From: Ochromonas danica
Lineage: Eukaryota; Sar; Chrysophyceae; Chromulinales; Chromulinaceae
Assembly: GCA_015146655.1 (NCBI GenBank)
Contig: VKHL01000168.1
Coordinates: 1 to 58,900, forward strand
DNA: 58,900 nt
Reading direction: 5' to 3'
Part shown: piece after piece, positions 33,476 to 43,940 of the stretch
How the letters are laid out: each line of letters starts with the position of its first letter
How positions within the stretch are numbered: position 1 is the stretch's first letter
Notes under the pieces: model-generated
Database searches by the model: none
The model's input: only the letters and a program-made list of their open reading frames with translations
What the model was told of the DNA's origin: nothing
Made by a program: the position numbers and the translations under genes

Positions 33476-34833
33476 CAACAACACAGATTGTAACAAAGAT
33501 TAAAATAATGGTAACAAATACAAGCTAAATAAGATTTTTTCTCACCATCACATACTAAGATACGTTGAATACATTTACCAGCCGTTTTCTCTGGTGTTAA
33601 TAGACTATTACCACTCATACTACCACTACCACGAGCAAGTGGGGTACTGGCAGGATTGGGTGTAGCAGTTAAGGAAGATCCTGCTTCAATCAAAGGTGTA
33701 CTATTACCACTAGATTCCATGATAGTAGGCAGCGAAGATGATAGCTTTTCTCCCACTTCTTGAGGTATCCTACCACTATTACTGCTACTGCTACTGCTAC
33801 TAGCATCTTCGAATACATTCCCTTCTCCACCACGGCTACTACCACTTGGACTGGTAATACTAGTTGGTCTTTGTATCGAGTTCATCTCAGCAGGAGAATT
33901 CGTATTAGTATTGACATTCATGGGGGTGGAGTGATGCTGTCGCATACTCTTGATAGCACGAGCAGATGGAATATCTAACATATCAATACTACTCCGTGGT
34001 GTAACTGTACAACTACCACTACTCTCTCGACTAAATGTTGAGAGAAGACCAACATTTTCATGCGATACTTCGTTTGTTTTTGATTGAGATTGTTGTTGTT
34101 GCTGATGTGTTGTTCTTAATAGAGTAGTATCATCAGTCGAACCTTCTTCATTACCCTTGGAAGTGGAAGGAAGAACATCATCATGATGATCAGCATCATC
34201 CCCACCACCTGCTGCTGGTTCTTCTTCCCTATCCTCCACATTACCACTTTCATGACCAGATGGTGAGATAGTTGATGGACGATCAGGTTCTTTGAAATCA
34301 ATTGAGAAATAGAATTCTGAACCACCACTTAAACGATCACTACCCACTCTTTGTTTTGAAGTACATCCAATAGTACCATTATGTAATGAAACAATGGTCT
34401 TACAAATAGACAAACCAAGACCTGACCCACGGCCTTTTTGTAATTCACCAGGTCGTATTTGCATAAAAGGTTGGAAAAGCATCTTTTGTTCATCTGATGA
34501 CATACCCGGTCCTTGATCTTTAACTGTAAAGGTAATATGACCTTTTAACTTGGTCTCATAGGTTACTGAGACTTCAATTGTAGACTCACGATCAGAAAAC
34601 TTGATAGCATTAGAGAGAAGATTACCAAGAACATGTTCAAGACGGAATTGATCACCAAGAACTTCTTTAGGGACATTAGGATCAAGATGATAAAGCACTT
34701 CAATCTTCTTACTCTCATATTGGGTTCTATTATAGAGACAGTAGAGCGTTAATATAACATATCATACCACTTATAGAAGTTAATGATGATGATACAAGAC
34801 ACCAATGGAAGGCATGGTATGTATGTTCTTACA

Positions 34834-34871
<38 letters not shown>

Positions 34872-36091
34872 TCCAATCCTCACCTAAAGTTTGACAAGAC
34901 AGACTTGACTAAGTTATTTGGTTGAAATGCTTTATATTCCAATTCTAACATTCCTTCTTCAATCTTTTGTAATGATAATACATCATTTAATGTCTCTGCC
35001 ATAAACCCTGTTGCTTCTCTCATTAATGAGATAGTTTCACGATCTTGTTCATTTAAATGATCAGAATCTTGTAATAATTGTAATCCTAAAGCAACTGAGT
35101 TTAATGGAACACGTACTTCATGGAAGACATAACGTAGAAACATTAATCTTGATTCTTCTGCTTTCTTCTTTTCTTCAACTAGTAAGAACTTATTAGGGTC
35201 TAAGATCTCAACATGACTATCTGAGACAATTTGTACAAATAATGTCTTAGCAAAGAAGGAACATGTATAGATTAAGACTAAGAAGACATTATCATCAAAG
35301 AATTCAAACCATCTCATATAGTAGATTAATGGAAAGACAGTAAACATGACTGACATAAACATAGCACAATTCATTTTACATTGTGAAACACGTAAACGAT
35401 CATGAACTTCTTTAGAAACAAATTCTAATGTTTCACGTTTTACAGCACCATTAAATTCTTCAACCGCTGCAAAATACTCTTCATAAGAATCTAATTGTTG
35501 CCATGCTAAAGCTAAAGTCATCATAATATTAGCAAGAAGAAATTGTAACCATAATAACCATCTTGGTAAAGGTAAGTTACCCAATGCTAATAAGACAATA
35601 GACCATCCACCATTAATTTGTATATAATGATCTGATGGTTTCATCTCTGTTCTTTTCACATCCATCATTGAGGTTAAGAAGAACATATAAGGTACAGTAC
35701 AAATCCATTCAAACCACATTAATGGTGAGGTTTTAATACCAATGAAGTCAATGCAAGTTGAGCTTAAGATATCAAAATAAAAAGCTGAGATGGATAAGAA
35801 TTGTGTTGTAGAAATCATCATAAGCATTGCAATCGCATTTGGATGACGTAATTTACCATCACTAAATCCACTAAATGTGACAAAAACACGAAAGAATTGT
35901 GAGAGATTTAAACCCATACCACCACCAACAATATAATGAATATAATATTTAGTCCATGAAGCATATTCACTTTCTTTACAAATACCATAGTCATTGTGTG
36001 TTTGATAATTCCAGATAATTAATCCTAAACATATTAAAACAGAAGAGATCAAATAGACAAATTGTCGACTCCAATTCGCTGCTAAACTCAT
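32986..36091 (-). CDS. Rhodopsin-like hybrid histidine kinase with response-regulator receiver
   Basis: Exons (minus) 36091-34884, 34726-33546 and 33407-32986 join in phase, about 936 residues. Residues 10-292 form about seven helices. They match microbial rhodopsins at 'WFEWICTVP' (E128, W129, T132, P134; bacteriorhodopsin D85-W86-T89-P91 region), 'FTVFPLIYY' (P254; helix F) and 'SFFAKTLF' (K282; the retinal Schiff-base lysine position in helix G). Then follow HisKA with 'HEVRVPLNS' (phospho-His H324) and HATPase_c with N-box 'LLSNAIKFS' (N442), 'DQGPGM' (D473) and 'GRGSGLGLS'. A 250-residue Ser/Thr-rich linker precedes a receiver domain with acidic pair D796-D797, phospho-acceptor 'FMD' (D843), T871 and K893. 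The domain order fits enzyme rhodopsins known in algae (histidine-kinase rhodopsins). Light sensing is inferred; the arginine and second Asp of the usual counterion pair are missing. A consensus donor at 33030 could splice to 32912 and end the protein at 32878 instead. Confidence 0.75.
33436..33474. repeat. (CA)n microsatellite in kinase intron 2
   Basis: CA on the plus strand, hence (TG)n in the sense strand of the minus-strand gene. It lies in the intron 33408-33545. Confidence 0.95.
34836..34870. repeat. (CA)n microsatellite in kinase intron 1
   Basis: Lies in the intron 34727-34883, close to the donor; (TG)n in the sense strand. Confidence 0.95.
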
Positions 36092-37397
36092 CTTATCACG
36101 TCTTCAACTTGAGGCTTCCTCTTGATTCCAATAAATAGATACAGATCAAGTTAAATCAGGCACACCACACAAATAGAAGGTATACAAGTGATGATGTGCG
36201 TATTTGTTATTATAGGCAGCAATGAGAATGTCTTGTTGTCAGTAAACAAGCGCAGTATTACTATTAATGGTATTAAAAGCGTAGAAAATAGAAAGACAGA
36301 CTCAGATTCTTCTTCTTTCTTACTCTTCCTCCTTCTTTTTCTCTCTTAGTCTTACTTAGTCTTAGTGTTGCTCTTGACTTGGTGCTACAATTATATTGTG
36401 ATTGAGATTTTACTCTTCTATTAACTATATATTACAGTCAAAATATTCTCTGCAATGAGACTTTAGGATCTCTTGTCTAAACTACAGAGAATGGCAATAG
36501 AGCAGGATAATATTAACCAATCAATATCTTTCCAGCAATGAGAAAGTCAATTTGTTTTTTTTGTTTTTCAGACAGCAACAAGATGAAAAAGAAAGAAAAA
36601 TATTCAGTCAAAAAAGGAAGAAGACGACCAGATTAGATGAATGAAGAGGATAAGATAGAAAAGAATAGAATGGTAGTGAAAAATCCAATCTGAAGAATAA
36701 GGTCAACCAAGAAGGTTATTGGATGTTGATGTCAATCAGGTCCAAGTCAACAACTTCTTCCCGTGCCAGTGCGAGTGAGTGACTGTGACTGTGACAGTGA
36801 CATCTCCCCACGCATACACACTGTCTTTTCACACATTAGACTATATTCCAGGAAAAGATGACTTTTGGAAAGAAGAATGAAGCCTTTTCGATGGGCAACG
36901 TCAGCTGCTGACTTCGTGTCCTTTTGCACATGCACTGCTTGTTGCCTGCTTTGTAATGTTTTGTACAACTAACTGTGTATACAACTTCATTGTAAAAGAA
37001 AAACGTAGTATCTGAGAGACAATATGTTGTTCAACACGTACAGTATGTTATACCCATAGATAAGAAAAATTGTTTTGCAAAGCCAATAAAATATACTGAC
37101 AAACTCACTCTGTGACCCAATAAACCTCCCCATTTAGTCACAAGAGGATGGATGCGTTGATATCCCGGCATCCAAGAGAAAGTATATATATAGAAAATAT
37201 ATCTCAATTCTATATGCCAGTATAGAATGAATTGGAGTTCCAGAGAAGGAAATCAAATGGAAAAGAAGACGAAGGAAAAGTCGATTAAGACCTAGAGGTA
37301 AAACTCGCTCTATGAACTTACAAACCTCGCATTTGACCGAGTTTAAGTCTCACGAGGAAGCAACAAGATCTTTGCGCTGATTGCCAAGAAAAACAAA
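36092..37397. other. Divergent intergenic region with RCC1-gene leader
   Basis: 1.3 kb between the kinase (minus) and the first RCC1 gene (plus). It begins with the pyrimidine/purine-rich kinase leader. From about 36963 it carries sequence that recurs upstream of RCC1 copy 2. At 37227 a short upstream ATG frame resembles a decayed copy of the RCC1-gene start. Confidence 0.5.
37298..37397 (+). promoter_or_regulatory. Conserved leader block of RCC1 copy 1
   Basis: The block beginning GGTAAAACTCGCTC and containing CTTACAAACCTCGCATTT and GTTTAAGTCTCACGAG is shared with copies 2 and 4 (and partly 3) immediately before the ATG. Conservation outside the coding region suggests a promoter or 5'-UTR element, or simply recent duplication. 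Confidence 0.5.
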
Positions 37398-39836
37398 ATG
37401 TCTGAATTGGAGTTATCAGAGAAGGAAAAGGAGTTTCGAAGATGTCATCTCACGACAAGAGATAAGACAACCATCATGTTAGCAGATGGAAGCTTGTATA
37501 CTTGTGGAGAGGATAGCGACGGAAACAGTCAGAACATCCTTCCTGGTTTGTCCTTTGCCGACCCTCCCAAGCTACTCTCCACACCTGATCTTCCTCCAGA
37601 TATTATTGCAGTGTCCACTGGAGGTTATCACACACTCTTCCTGACAGCGAGCAATCAGATTTATGGCATGGGTTCCAATCAGTTTGGTCAGTTAGGATTT
37701 CCTCCAGATCCACAGCATTTCATGGTAGATTCACCAATTGAGTTGGTGGTCCCCGCTGAGTATCGTGATAGGAGAATCCGCAGTGTTCATGCTGGGCCTT
37801 GTGGCGGATCCGTAGTTCTCCTAGAGGATGGCTCCATTCTCGAAATGAATCATCGAGGCTTACTACTACCGATTAATTTGTCTTACTTCGAAGAACAGAA
37901 AGTGGTGGACATTCAGATGGGCGGAATAGTTCACTTTGTCACGGAGGAGGGGGCACTATTTGTTACGGGATATGATTCGGATGCCTTTTACAAAGGGAAG
38001 TTAGGCTTCCTGCCTGAAGAGTTTAATACTCAAGCATGTGACACCCCGAAACGCCTAGATTCTCTCTGGAATAGGGGCATTCGTGTAGCAAAGAGCTCGG
38101 CAGGTGATTCGTATAGTATGATCATTGACCAAGACGGTCTCCTCTATGGATGGGGTTGCAACCGCAACGGAGAGCTGGGCTTACCCATTGGCAAAGCAAA
38201 TCCCTTCATAATTGGTCCCCATGCAATCCCTGTGTTGAAAGCGAATGGGGAACCAGAGCGTTTCAAACAAATCTCTTGTTCTTGGGGCCATGCTCTGGCT
38301 CTGTCAGTGGGTGGAGTGCCTTATTCCTTTGGCCATGCGGATCTGTATGGTAGATTGGGACGTGATACGTTGGAAGGAAGCAATGTGGGTCCAGTAAATG
38401 TTTCGGGTCGAAAGATCGCTCATGTATGTGCAGGCCAACAGGTCTCACTCTTTCTCTGTGCACCTGGTGATGGGGATGGGGATGCAGAATCCGAGTCTCT
38501 TCTCGGCCGAGGCATTCTTCCCTCTCTTGATAACAGTTATGTGGGATCTTGTGGCTTGGGAGGTAGAGGGTCTCTCATTGGTGGCACGAGGGAGATACTG
38601 CACATTCCTATTCCTGATAACTATGGACGAAAGCTGGTGGACATTCGTGAAGGTCGTCGAGAAGTCGTGTTCTTTACCATGGCGGAAGCAATAGCAGGAC
38701 GAGCCCCGCTTACTGGAGAAGGCCCTCCTCCGAAGAGACGTCGCCTTGTGTATGATGATGAAGAGCTGGAAGGTGGCGACAGTGAAGAAGAAGATGATGG
38801 TGCTGAAAACGAAGATGAGAATGAGGATGAGGAGGATGATTTGGACCTGTATATCACCTTAAAATATTCGAATCATCCTCAATGCATGTCTGTTGAGCCA
38901 GCCGATAGCTTCAAAGACATTCTGGAGAGAGTTCAACAAGACCCTGACTTCATCCAATCTCTAAATGAGGAGGAAAATGTCCGACGACCGATCGTTCTTG
39001 TTCTGGCCTCTCATTATGGTCTGGCAGATCTATCTAGCTTACTCCACGTTCTATCAGATGCCGAGACAATTGCAGTACTTGGGAAACGTTTGTCAGGCCT
39101 CGCATTTTCGGAATGCAGCCTAATCTGTCGTGAAGCAAGCGATCTAGTTGCCTTGGCGGATGTCCTCGGAAGTCATTATCCTCTTTTCCGAACCTTCTCA
39201 TTGGGTTCTTGTAGATTTTTCCAGGATGTTGAGGAAGCTAATAGTGGTAGGCATGGTAGTTCTGAAGACAGTTTGGGTGTGCTGTGTGAATCATTGGTGA
39301 GGTCCATTGGTGGTTTGGAGAGTGTCTATTTTGAGCATCTTGGGGAAGGAGCATTTTCTCGATTCATGAGAGCACTCATTGATTGTCGTCCACAGCATCT
39401 GAAAGCTATTCATATCGATGGAGCACAGGTGCAGAAGAACTTTCAACTCATTTCCGATGTACTGGAACTAAATCTACCATCCCTTCGTACTTTGCGATTG
39501 CCTGATCTGTCTCATCTGAATAACAAGACATTTACAGTGTTATGTGGTGGATTGAAGAAGAATACTCATTTGGAGACCCTTGATCTTCATTTCTGGTCTA
39601 ATCGTAGAGCACAGAAAATAACGAACAATGGAGTGAAATCGTTGGTGGCAATATTGGAGAAGAATAGTGAGAGTGCACTTTGTGCTTTGGATATTTCCGG
39701 AGAAGAAGGTCCTGATATCTCTGTTAATCTTCGTAAAAGACTGAAGCGACAGCTGATTAATCATGCAAAGCAGAGAAATCGGAAGTTACTGAAGTATGCT
39801 CGATTGGATATCTGGCAAAATCATAAACACGCTTAG
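37398..39836 (+). CDS. RCC1-repeat/LRR protein, copy 1
   Basis: Single exon, 812 residues. Residues 25-350 hold RCC1-type propeller blades, recognisable by 'LADGSLYTCG', 'GGYHTLFLT', 'GMGSNQFGQLG', 'DGLLYGWGCNRNGELG' and 'SWGHALALS'. A basic patch 'PPKRRR' (likely nuclear localisation) is followed by an acidic run (about residues 455-475). The C-terminal half has ribonuclease-inhibitor-like leucine-rich repeats ('LPSLRTLRLPDLSHL', 'HLETLDLHFW', 'ALCALDISGEEG'). RCC1 propellers bind proteins or chromatin; the family here has no firm function. Compared with copy 2 this gene lacks eight codons inside the third blade ('SILEMNHRGLLLPINLS' instead of 'SILSCGELNC...LLPINLS'), which removes that blade's CG motif. 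The leader and 3' flank match copy 2, so the pair is a recent tandem duplication. Confidence 0.88.
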   Translation: MSELELSEKEKEFRRCHLTTRDKTTIMLADGSLYTCGEDSDGNSQNILPGLSFADPPKLLSTPDLPPDIIAVSTGGYHTLFLTASNQIYGMGSNQFGQLGFPPDPQHFMVDSPIELVVPAEYRDRRIRSVHAGPCGGSVVLLEDGSILEMNHRGLLLPINLSYFEEQKVVDIQMGGIVHFVTEEGALFVTGYDSDAFYKGKLGFLPEEFNTQACDTPKRLDSLWNRGIRVAKSSAGDSYSMIIDQDGLLYGWGCNRNGELGLPIGKANPFIIGPHAIPVLKANGEPERFKQISCSWGHALALSVGGVPYSFGHADLYGRLGRDTLEGSNVGPVNVSGRKIAHVCAGQQVSLFLCAPGDGDGDAESESLLGRGILPSLDNSYVGSCGLGGRGSLIGGTREILHIPIPDNYGRKLVDIREGRREVVFFTMAEAIAGRAPLTGEGPPPKRRRLVYDDEELEGGDSEEEDDGAENEDENEDEEDDLDLYITLKYSNHPQCMSVEPADSFKDILERVQQDPDFIQSLNEEENVRRPIVLVLASHYGLADLSSLLHVLSDAETIAVLGKRLSGLAFSECSLICREASDLVALADVLGSHYPLFRTFSLGSCRFFQDVEEANSGRHGSSEDSLGVLCESLVRSIGGLESVYFEHLGEGAFSRFMRALIDCRPQHLKAIHIDGAQVQKNFQLISDVLELNLPSLRTLRLPDLSHLNNKTFTVLCGGLKKNTHLETLDLHFWSNRRAQKITNNGVKSLVAILEKNSESALCALDISGEEGPDISVNLRKRLKRQLINHAKQRNRKLLKYARLDIWQNHKHA

Positions 39837-40248
39837 CAGTGCTGTGACGAGGAATCATGTATATTATTCTATTGGGTCGCATGTTGGCTAACGGAGCTTA
39901 ATCGTTGGTAGCTCTTTAAATATACTAGGATTATTAGTTTTATACTAATATCCTCACGCTAAAACACTGTTATCATGCATTTATATGTTAATATAAGCAT
40001 ACAATGTCCATCTTGATTGTCGTACAACTGTGTATACAACTTCATTGTAAAAGAAAAACGTTGTATCTGAGAGACAATAAATGAATGAATTGGAGTTCCA
40101 GAGAAGGAAATCAAATAGAAAAGAAGTCGAAGGAAAAGTCGATCAGAGGTAAAACTCGCTCTATGAACTTACAAACCTCGCATTTGACCGAGTTTAAGTC
40201 TCACGAGGAAGCAACAAGATCTTTGCGCTGATTGCCAAGAAAAACAAA
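39837..40248. other. Intergenic region between RCC1 copies 1 and 2
   Basis: The first 185 nt match the 3' flank of copy 2 and the rest matches the leader of copy 1. The switch point at 40022-40029 shares the octamer GTACAACT with 36963-36970, giving a readable tandem-duplication junction. A 24-codon upstream frame (40081-40152, MNELEFQRRK...) resembles the gene's own start. Confidence 0.6.
40148..40248 (+). promoter_or_regulatory. Conserved leader block of RCC1 copy 2
   Basis: Essentially the same as the 100 nt before copy 1, directly abutting the ATG. Confidence 0.5.
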
Positions 40249-42711
40249 ATGTCTGAATTGGAGTTATCAGAGAAGGAAAAGGAGTTTCGAAGATGTCATC
40301 TCACGACAAGAGATAAGACAACCATCATGTTAGCAGATGGAAGCTTGTATACTTGTGGAGAGGATAGCGACGGAAACAGTCAGAACATCCTTCCTGGTTT
40401 GTCCTTTGCCGACCCTCCCAAGCTACTCTCCACACCTGATCTTCCTCCAGATATTATTGCAGTGTCCACTGGAGGTTATCACACACTCTTCCTGACAGCG
40501 AGCAATCAGATTTATGGCATGGGTTCCAATCAGTTTGGTCAGTTAGGATTTCTTCCAGATCCACGGCGTTTCACGATAGCCTCACCTATTGAGTTGGTGG
40601 TCCCCGCTGAGTATCGTGATAGGAGAATCCGCAGTGTTCATGCTGGGCCTTATGGCGGATCCATTGTTCTCCTAGAGGATGGCTCCATTCTGTCATGTGG
40701 CGAATTGAATTGTCGACCTGGTGAACGAGATCCAGGCTTGCTGCCGATTAATTTGTCTTGCTTCGAAGGACAGAAGGTGGTGGACGTTCAGATGGGCGGA
40801 ATAGTTCACTTTGTCACGGAGGAGGGGGCACTATTTGTTGCGGGATATAATTCGGATGCCGTTTACAAAGGGAAGTTGGGCTTCCTGCCTGAAGAGTTTA
40901 ATACTCATGCATGTGACACCCCGAAACGCCTAGATTCTCTCTGGAATAGGGGTATTCGTGTAGCAAAAAGCTCAACAGGTTATGCATCCAGTATGATTAT
41001 TGACCAAGACGGTCTCCTCCATGGATGGGGTTGCAACCGCAACGGACAGCTGGGTTTGCCCATTGACGAAGCAAATCCCTTCATAATTGGTCCCCATGCA
41101 ATCCCTGTGTTGAAAGCGAATGGGGAACCAGAGCGTTTCAAACAAATCTCTTGTTCTTGGGGCCATGCTCTGGCTCTGTCAGTGGGTGGAGTGCCTTATT
41201 CCTTTGGCCATGCGGATCTGTATGGTAGATTGGGACGTGATACGTTGGAAGGAAGCAATGTGGGTCCAGTAAATGTTTCGGGTCGAAAGATCGCTCATGT
41301 ATGTGCAGGCCAACAGGTCTCACTCTTTCTCTGTGCACCTGGTGATGGGGATGGGGATGCAGAATCCGAGTCTCTTCTCGGCCGAGGCATTCTTCCCTCT
41401 CTTGATAACAGTTATGTGGGATCTTGTGGCTTGGGAGGTAGAGGGTCTCTCATTGGTGGCACGAGGGAGATACTGCACATTCCTATTCCTGATAACTATG
41501 GACGAAAGCTGGTGGACATTCGTGAAGGTCGTCGAGAAGTCGTGTTCTTTACCATGGCGGAAGCAATAGCAGGACGAGCCCCGCTTACTGGAGAAGGCCC
41601 TCCTCCGAAGAGACGTCGCCTTGTGTATGATGATGAAGAGCTGGAAGGTGGCGACAGTGAAGAAGAAGATGATGGTGCTGAAAACGAAGATGAGAATGAG
41701 GATGAGGAGGATGATTTGGACCTGTATATCACCTTAAAATATTCGAATCATCCTCAATGCATGTCTGTTGAGCCAGCCGATAGCTTCAAAGACATTCTGG
41801 AGAGAGTTCAACAAGACCCTGACTTCATCCAATCTCTAAATGAGGAGGAAAATGTCCGACGACCGATCGTTCTTGTTCTGGCCTCTCATTATGGTCTGGC
41901 AGATCTATCTAGCTTACTCCACGTTCTATCAGATGCCGAGACAATTGCAGTACTTGGGAAACGTTTGTCAGGCCTCGCATTTTCGGAATGCAGCCTAATC
42001 TGTCGTGAAGCAAGCGATCTAGTTGCCTTGGCGGATGTCCTCGGAAGTCATTATCCTCTTTTCCGAACCTTCTCATTGGGTTCTTGTAGATTTTTCCAGG
42101 ATGTTGAGGAAGCTAATAGTGGTAGGCATGGTAGTTCTGAAGACAGTTTGGGTGTGCTGTGTGAATCATTGGTGAGGTCCATTGGTGGTTTGGAGAGTGT
42201 CTATTTTGAGCATCTTGGGGAAGGAGCATTTTCTCGATTCATGAGAGCACTCATTGATTGTCGTCCACAGCATCTGAAAGCTATTCATATCGATGGAGCA
42301 CAGGTGCAGAAGAACTTTCAACTCATTTCCGATGTACTGGAACTAAATCTACCATCCCTTCGTACTTTGCGATTGCCTGATCTGTCTCATCTGAATAACA
42401 AGACATTTACAGTGTTATGTGGTGGATTGAAGAAGAATACTCATTTGGAGACCCTTGATCTTCATTTCTGGTCTAATCGTAGAGCACAGAAAATAACGAA
42501 CAATGGAGTGAAATCGTTGGTGGCAATATTGGAGAAGAATAGTGAGAGTGCACTTTGTGCTTTGGATATTTCCGGAGAAGAAGGTCCTGATATCTCTGTT
42601 AATCTTCGTAAAAGACTGAAGCGACAGCTGATTAATCATGCAAAGCAGAGAAATCGGAAGTTACTGAAGTATGCTCGATTGGATATCTGGCAAAATCATA
42701 AACACGCTTAG
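40249..42711 (+). CDS. RCC1-repeat/LRR protein, copy 2
   Basis: Single exon, 820 residues, same architecture as copy 1 and with the third blade intact ('LEDGSILSCGELNC'). The first about 100 residues are the same as in copy 1; differences cluster between residues 100 and 270, and everything downstream matches copy 1 to the stop codon and beyond. The blade region contains 'DGLLHGWGCNRNGQLG', the classic RCC1 signature form. 'PPKRRR' plus the acidic stretch suggests a nuclear protein. No catalytic motif is present; a binding or scaffold role is likely. Confidence 0.88.
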   Translation: MSELELSEKEKEFRRCHLTTRDKTTIMLADGSLYTCGEDSDGNSQNILPGLSFADPPKLLSTPDLPPDIIAVSTGGYHTLFLTASNQIYGMGSNQFGQLGFLPDPRRFTIASPIELVVPAEYRDRRIRSVHAGPYGGSIVLLEDGSILSCGELNCRPGERDPGLLPINLSCFEGQKVVDVQMGGIVHFVTEEGALFVAGYNSDAVYKGKLGFLPEEFNTHACDTPKRLDSLWNRGIRVAKSSTGYASSMIIDQDGLLHGWGCNRNGQLGLPIDEANPFIIGPHAIPVLKANGEPERFKQISCSWGHALALSVGGVPYSFGHADLYGRLGRDTLEGSNVGPVNVSGRKIAHVCAGQQVSLFLCAPGDGDGDAESESLLGRGILPSLDNSYVGSCGLGGRGSLIGGTREILHIPIPDNYGRKLVDIREGRREVVFFTMAEAIAGRAPLTGEGPPPKRRRLVYDDEELEGGDSEEEDDGAENEDENEDEEDDLDLYITLKYSNHPQCMSVEPADSFKDILERVQQDPDFIQSLNEEENVRRPIVLVLASHYGLADLSSLLHVLSDAETIAVLGKRLSGLAFSECSLICREASDLVALADVLGSHYPLFRTFSLGSCRFFQDVEEANSGRHGSSEDSLGVLCESLVRSIGGLESVYFEHLGEGAFSRFMRALIDCRPQHLKAIHIDGAQVQKNFQLISDVLELNLPSLRTLRLPDLSHLNNKTFTVLCGGLKKNTHLETLDLHFWSNRRAQKITNNGVKSLVAILEKNSESALCALDISGEEGPDISVNLRKRLKRQLINHAKQRNRKLLKYARLDIWQNHKHA

Positions 42712-43940
42712 CAGTGCTGTGACGAGGAATCATGTATATTATTCTATTGGGTCGCATGTTGGCTAACGGAGCTTAATCGTTGGTAGCTCTTTAAATATAC
42801 TAGGATTATTAGTTTTATACTAATATCCTCACGCTAAAACACTGTTATCATGCATTTATATGTTAATATAAGCATACAATGTCCATCTTGATTGTCGACA
42901 CTAATTTGACGATGGTGGTCTACTCTCGTGACTGTGTTTCAGTAGATTGCATGGATCTGCGCGATAATTCGTGCAAGCTCGCCTTTTGAAGACGTTCCGC
43001 TTATTGTTCCCAGGATGAATTGTGAGGACAATCTCTTGTCGGTAACCTCATCTAGGTCTCGCAACCCATCGCAACCCATCTAATGATAGGAGTATGCCGC
43101 AATCATCGTAGCGACCCACACTGCTGGGAATAGCAGAACTTGTTTTGTTTGTGTTACTTCAGCTCCCGCCGGCTAACGGGTGTGGAAATTCGGCGATACT
43201 CTAGGGTATCAAGTCTTGAAAGCCTCCCTTCTTTCCTCAGGAAGAATTTTAAAAGTGGAGAAAGGCGATTGACTTCCAATTCCAGAGCAACAACGTTAAG
43301 AGCCGGTTTCGGAAATCGGTCGACATCCCACGGAAATCAGCCGCTTCACCACCAAAAACATCTCCTCGTCCCAAGCCAATTTCTCATTGAGCAATCAACC
43401 AATCGACAAACCAAAAGTTTTCGCATGTGCTTAAGTTCCGTATTGTGGGATTCCCAAAGAGAAGCTGAATTTACAGAGAAATCGAAGGTCCTTCCTTCCT
43501 CTCCGGTCTCCTCTCCATCCGACTGTTTGCAAGCTATATTATTATTCTTGTGAAAGACACTGAGTTATTAGAAGACCACTTTCATGTTCAGCACAAAATT
43601 CCCCACTTATAATTGTTTTTTCTTTTGGATAGGGACTGACCAGATATCCCAGATTGTTGCTCCAAGAGCAGCGCTGTGGCTTCGTCCTAATGGCTCTTCG
43701 TGTCCTCTACACAATCTGTGGAATTTCGCCCAATTTCAAGATCAACATTGTATCAAGCACACTAAAATTGATGAGAAATACCAATGCAAGGTTGTGAAGA
43801 AGAAACATGGTGAATAAAATGCAAGAAATCTACAATTCCCAGCGAGTTTAAGTCTCATGGCAACAGAAGTGCACACTTTAACTTAAGGAGTAAACCATTC
43901 CTGTTTTGGATATTGATTGCTTTTCAAGGAAATATATAAT
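42712..43940. other. Intergenic region between RCC1 copies 2 and 3
   Basis: 1.2 kb with higher GC around 43000-43500. It begins with the copy 2 3' flank and ends with a short piece of the conserved leader. The 137-codon open frame at 43140 has no domain-like sequence. I see no tRNA or other RNA gene. Confidence 0.4.
43842..43866 (+). promoter_or_regulatory. Partial leader block of RCC1 copy 3
   Basis: Only the GAGTTTAAGTCTCA core of the block seen before copies 1, 2 and 4 is kept, about 75 nt before the ATG. Confidence 0.35.

Noticed and set aside
43140-43553. 137-codon frame between RCC1 copies 2 and 3
   Set aside because: No domain, no repeat in the other spacers, and composition like spacer DNA.
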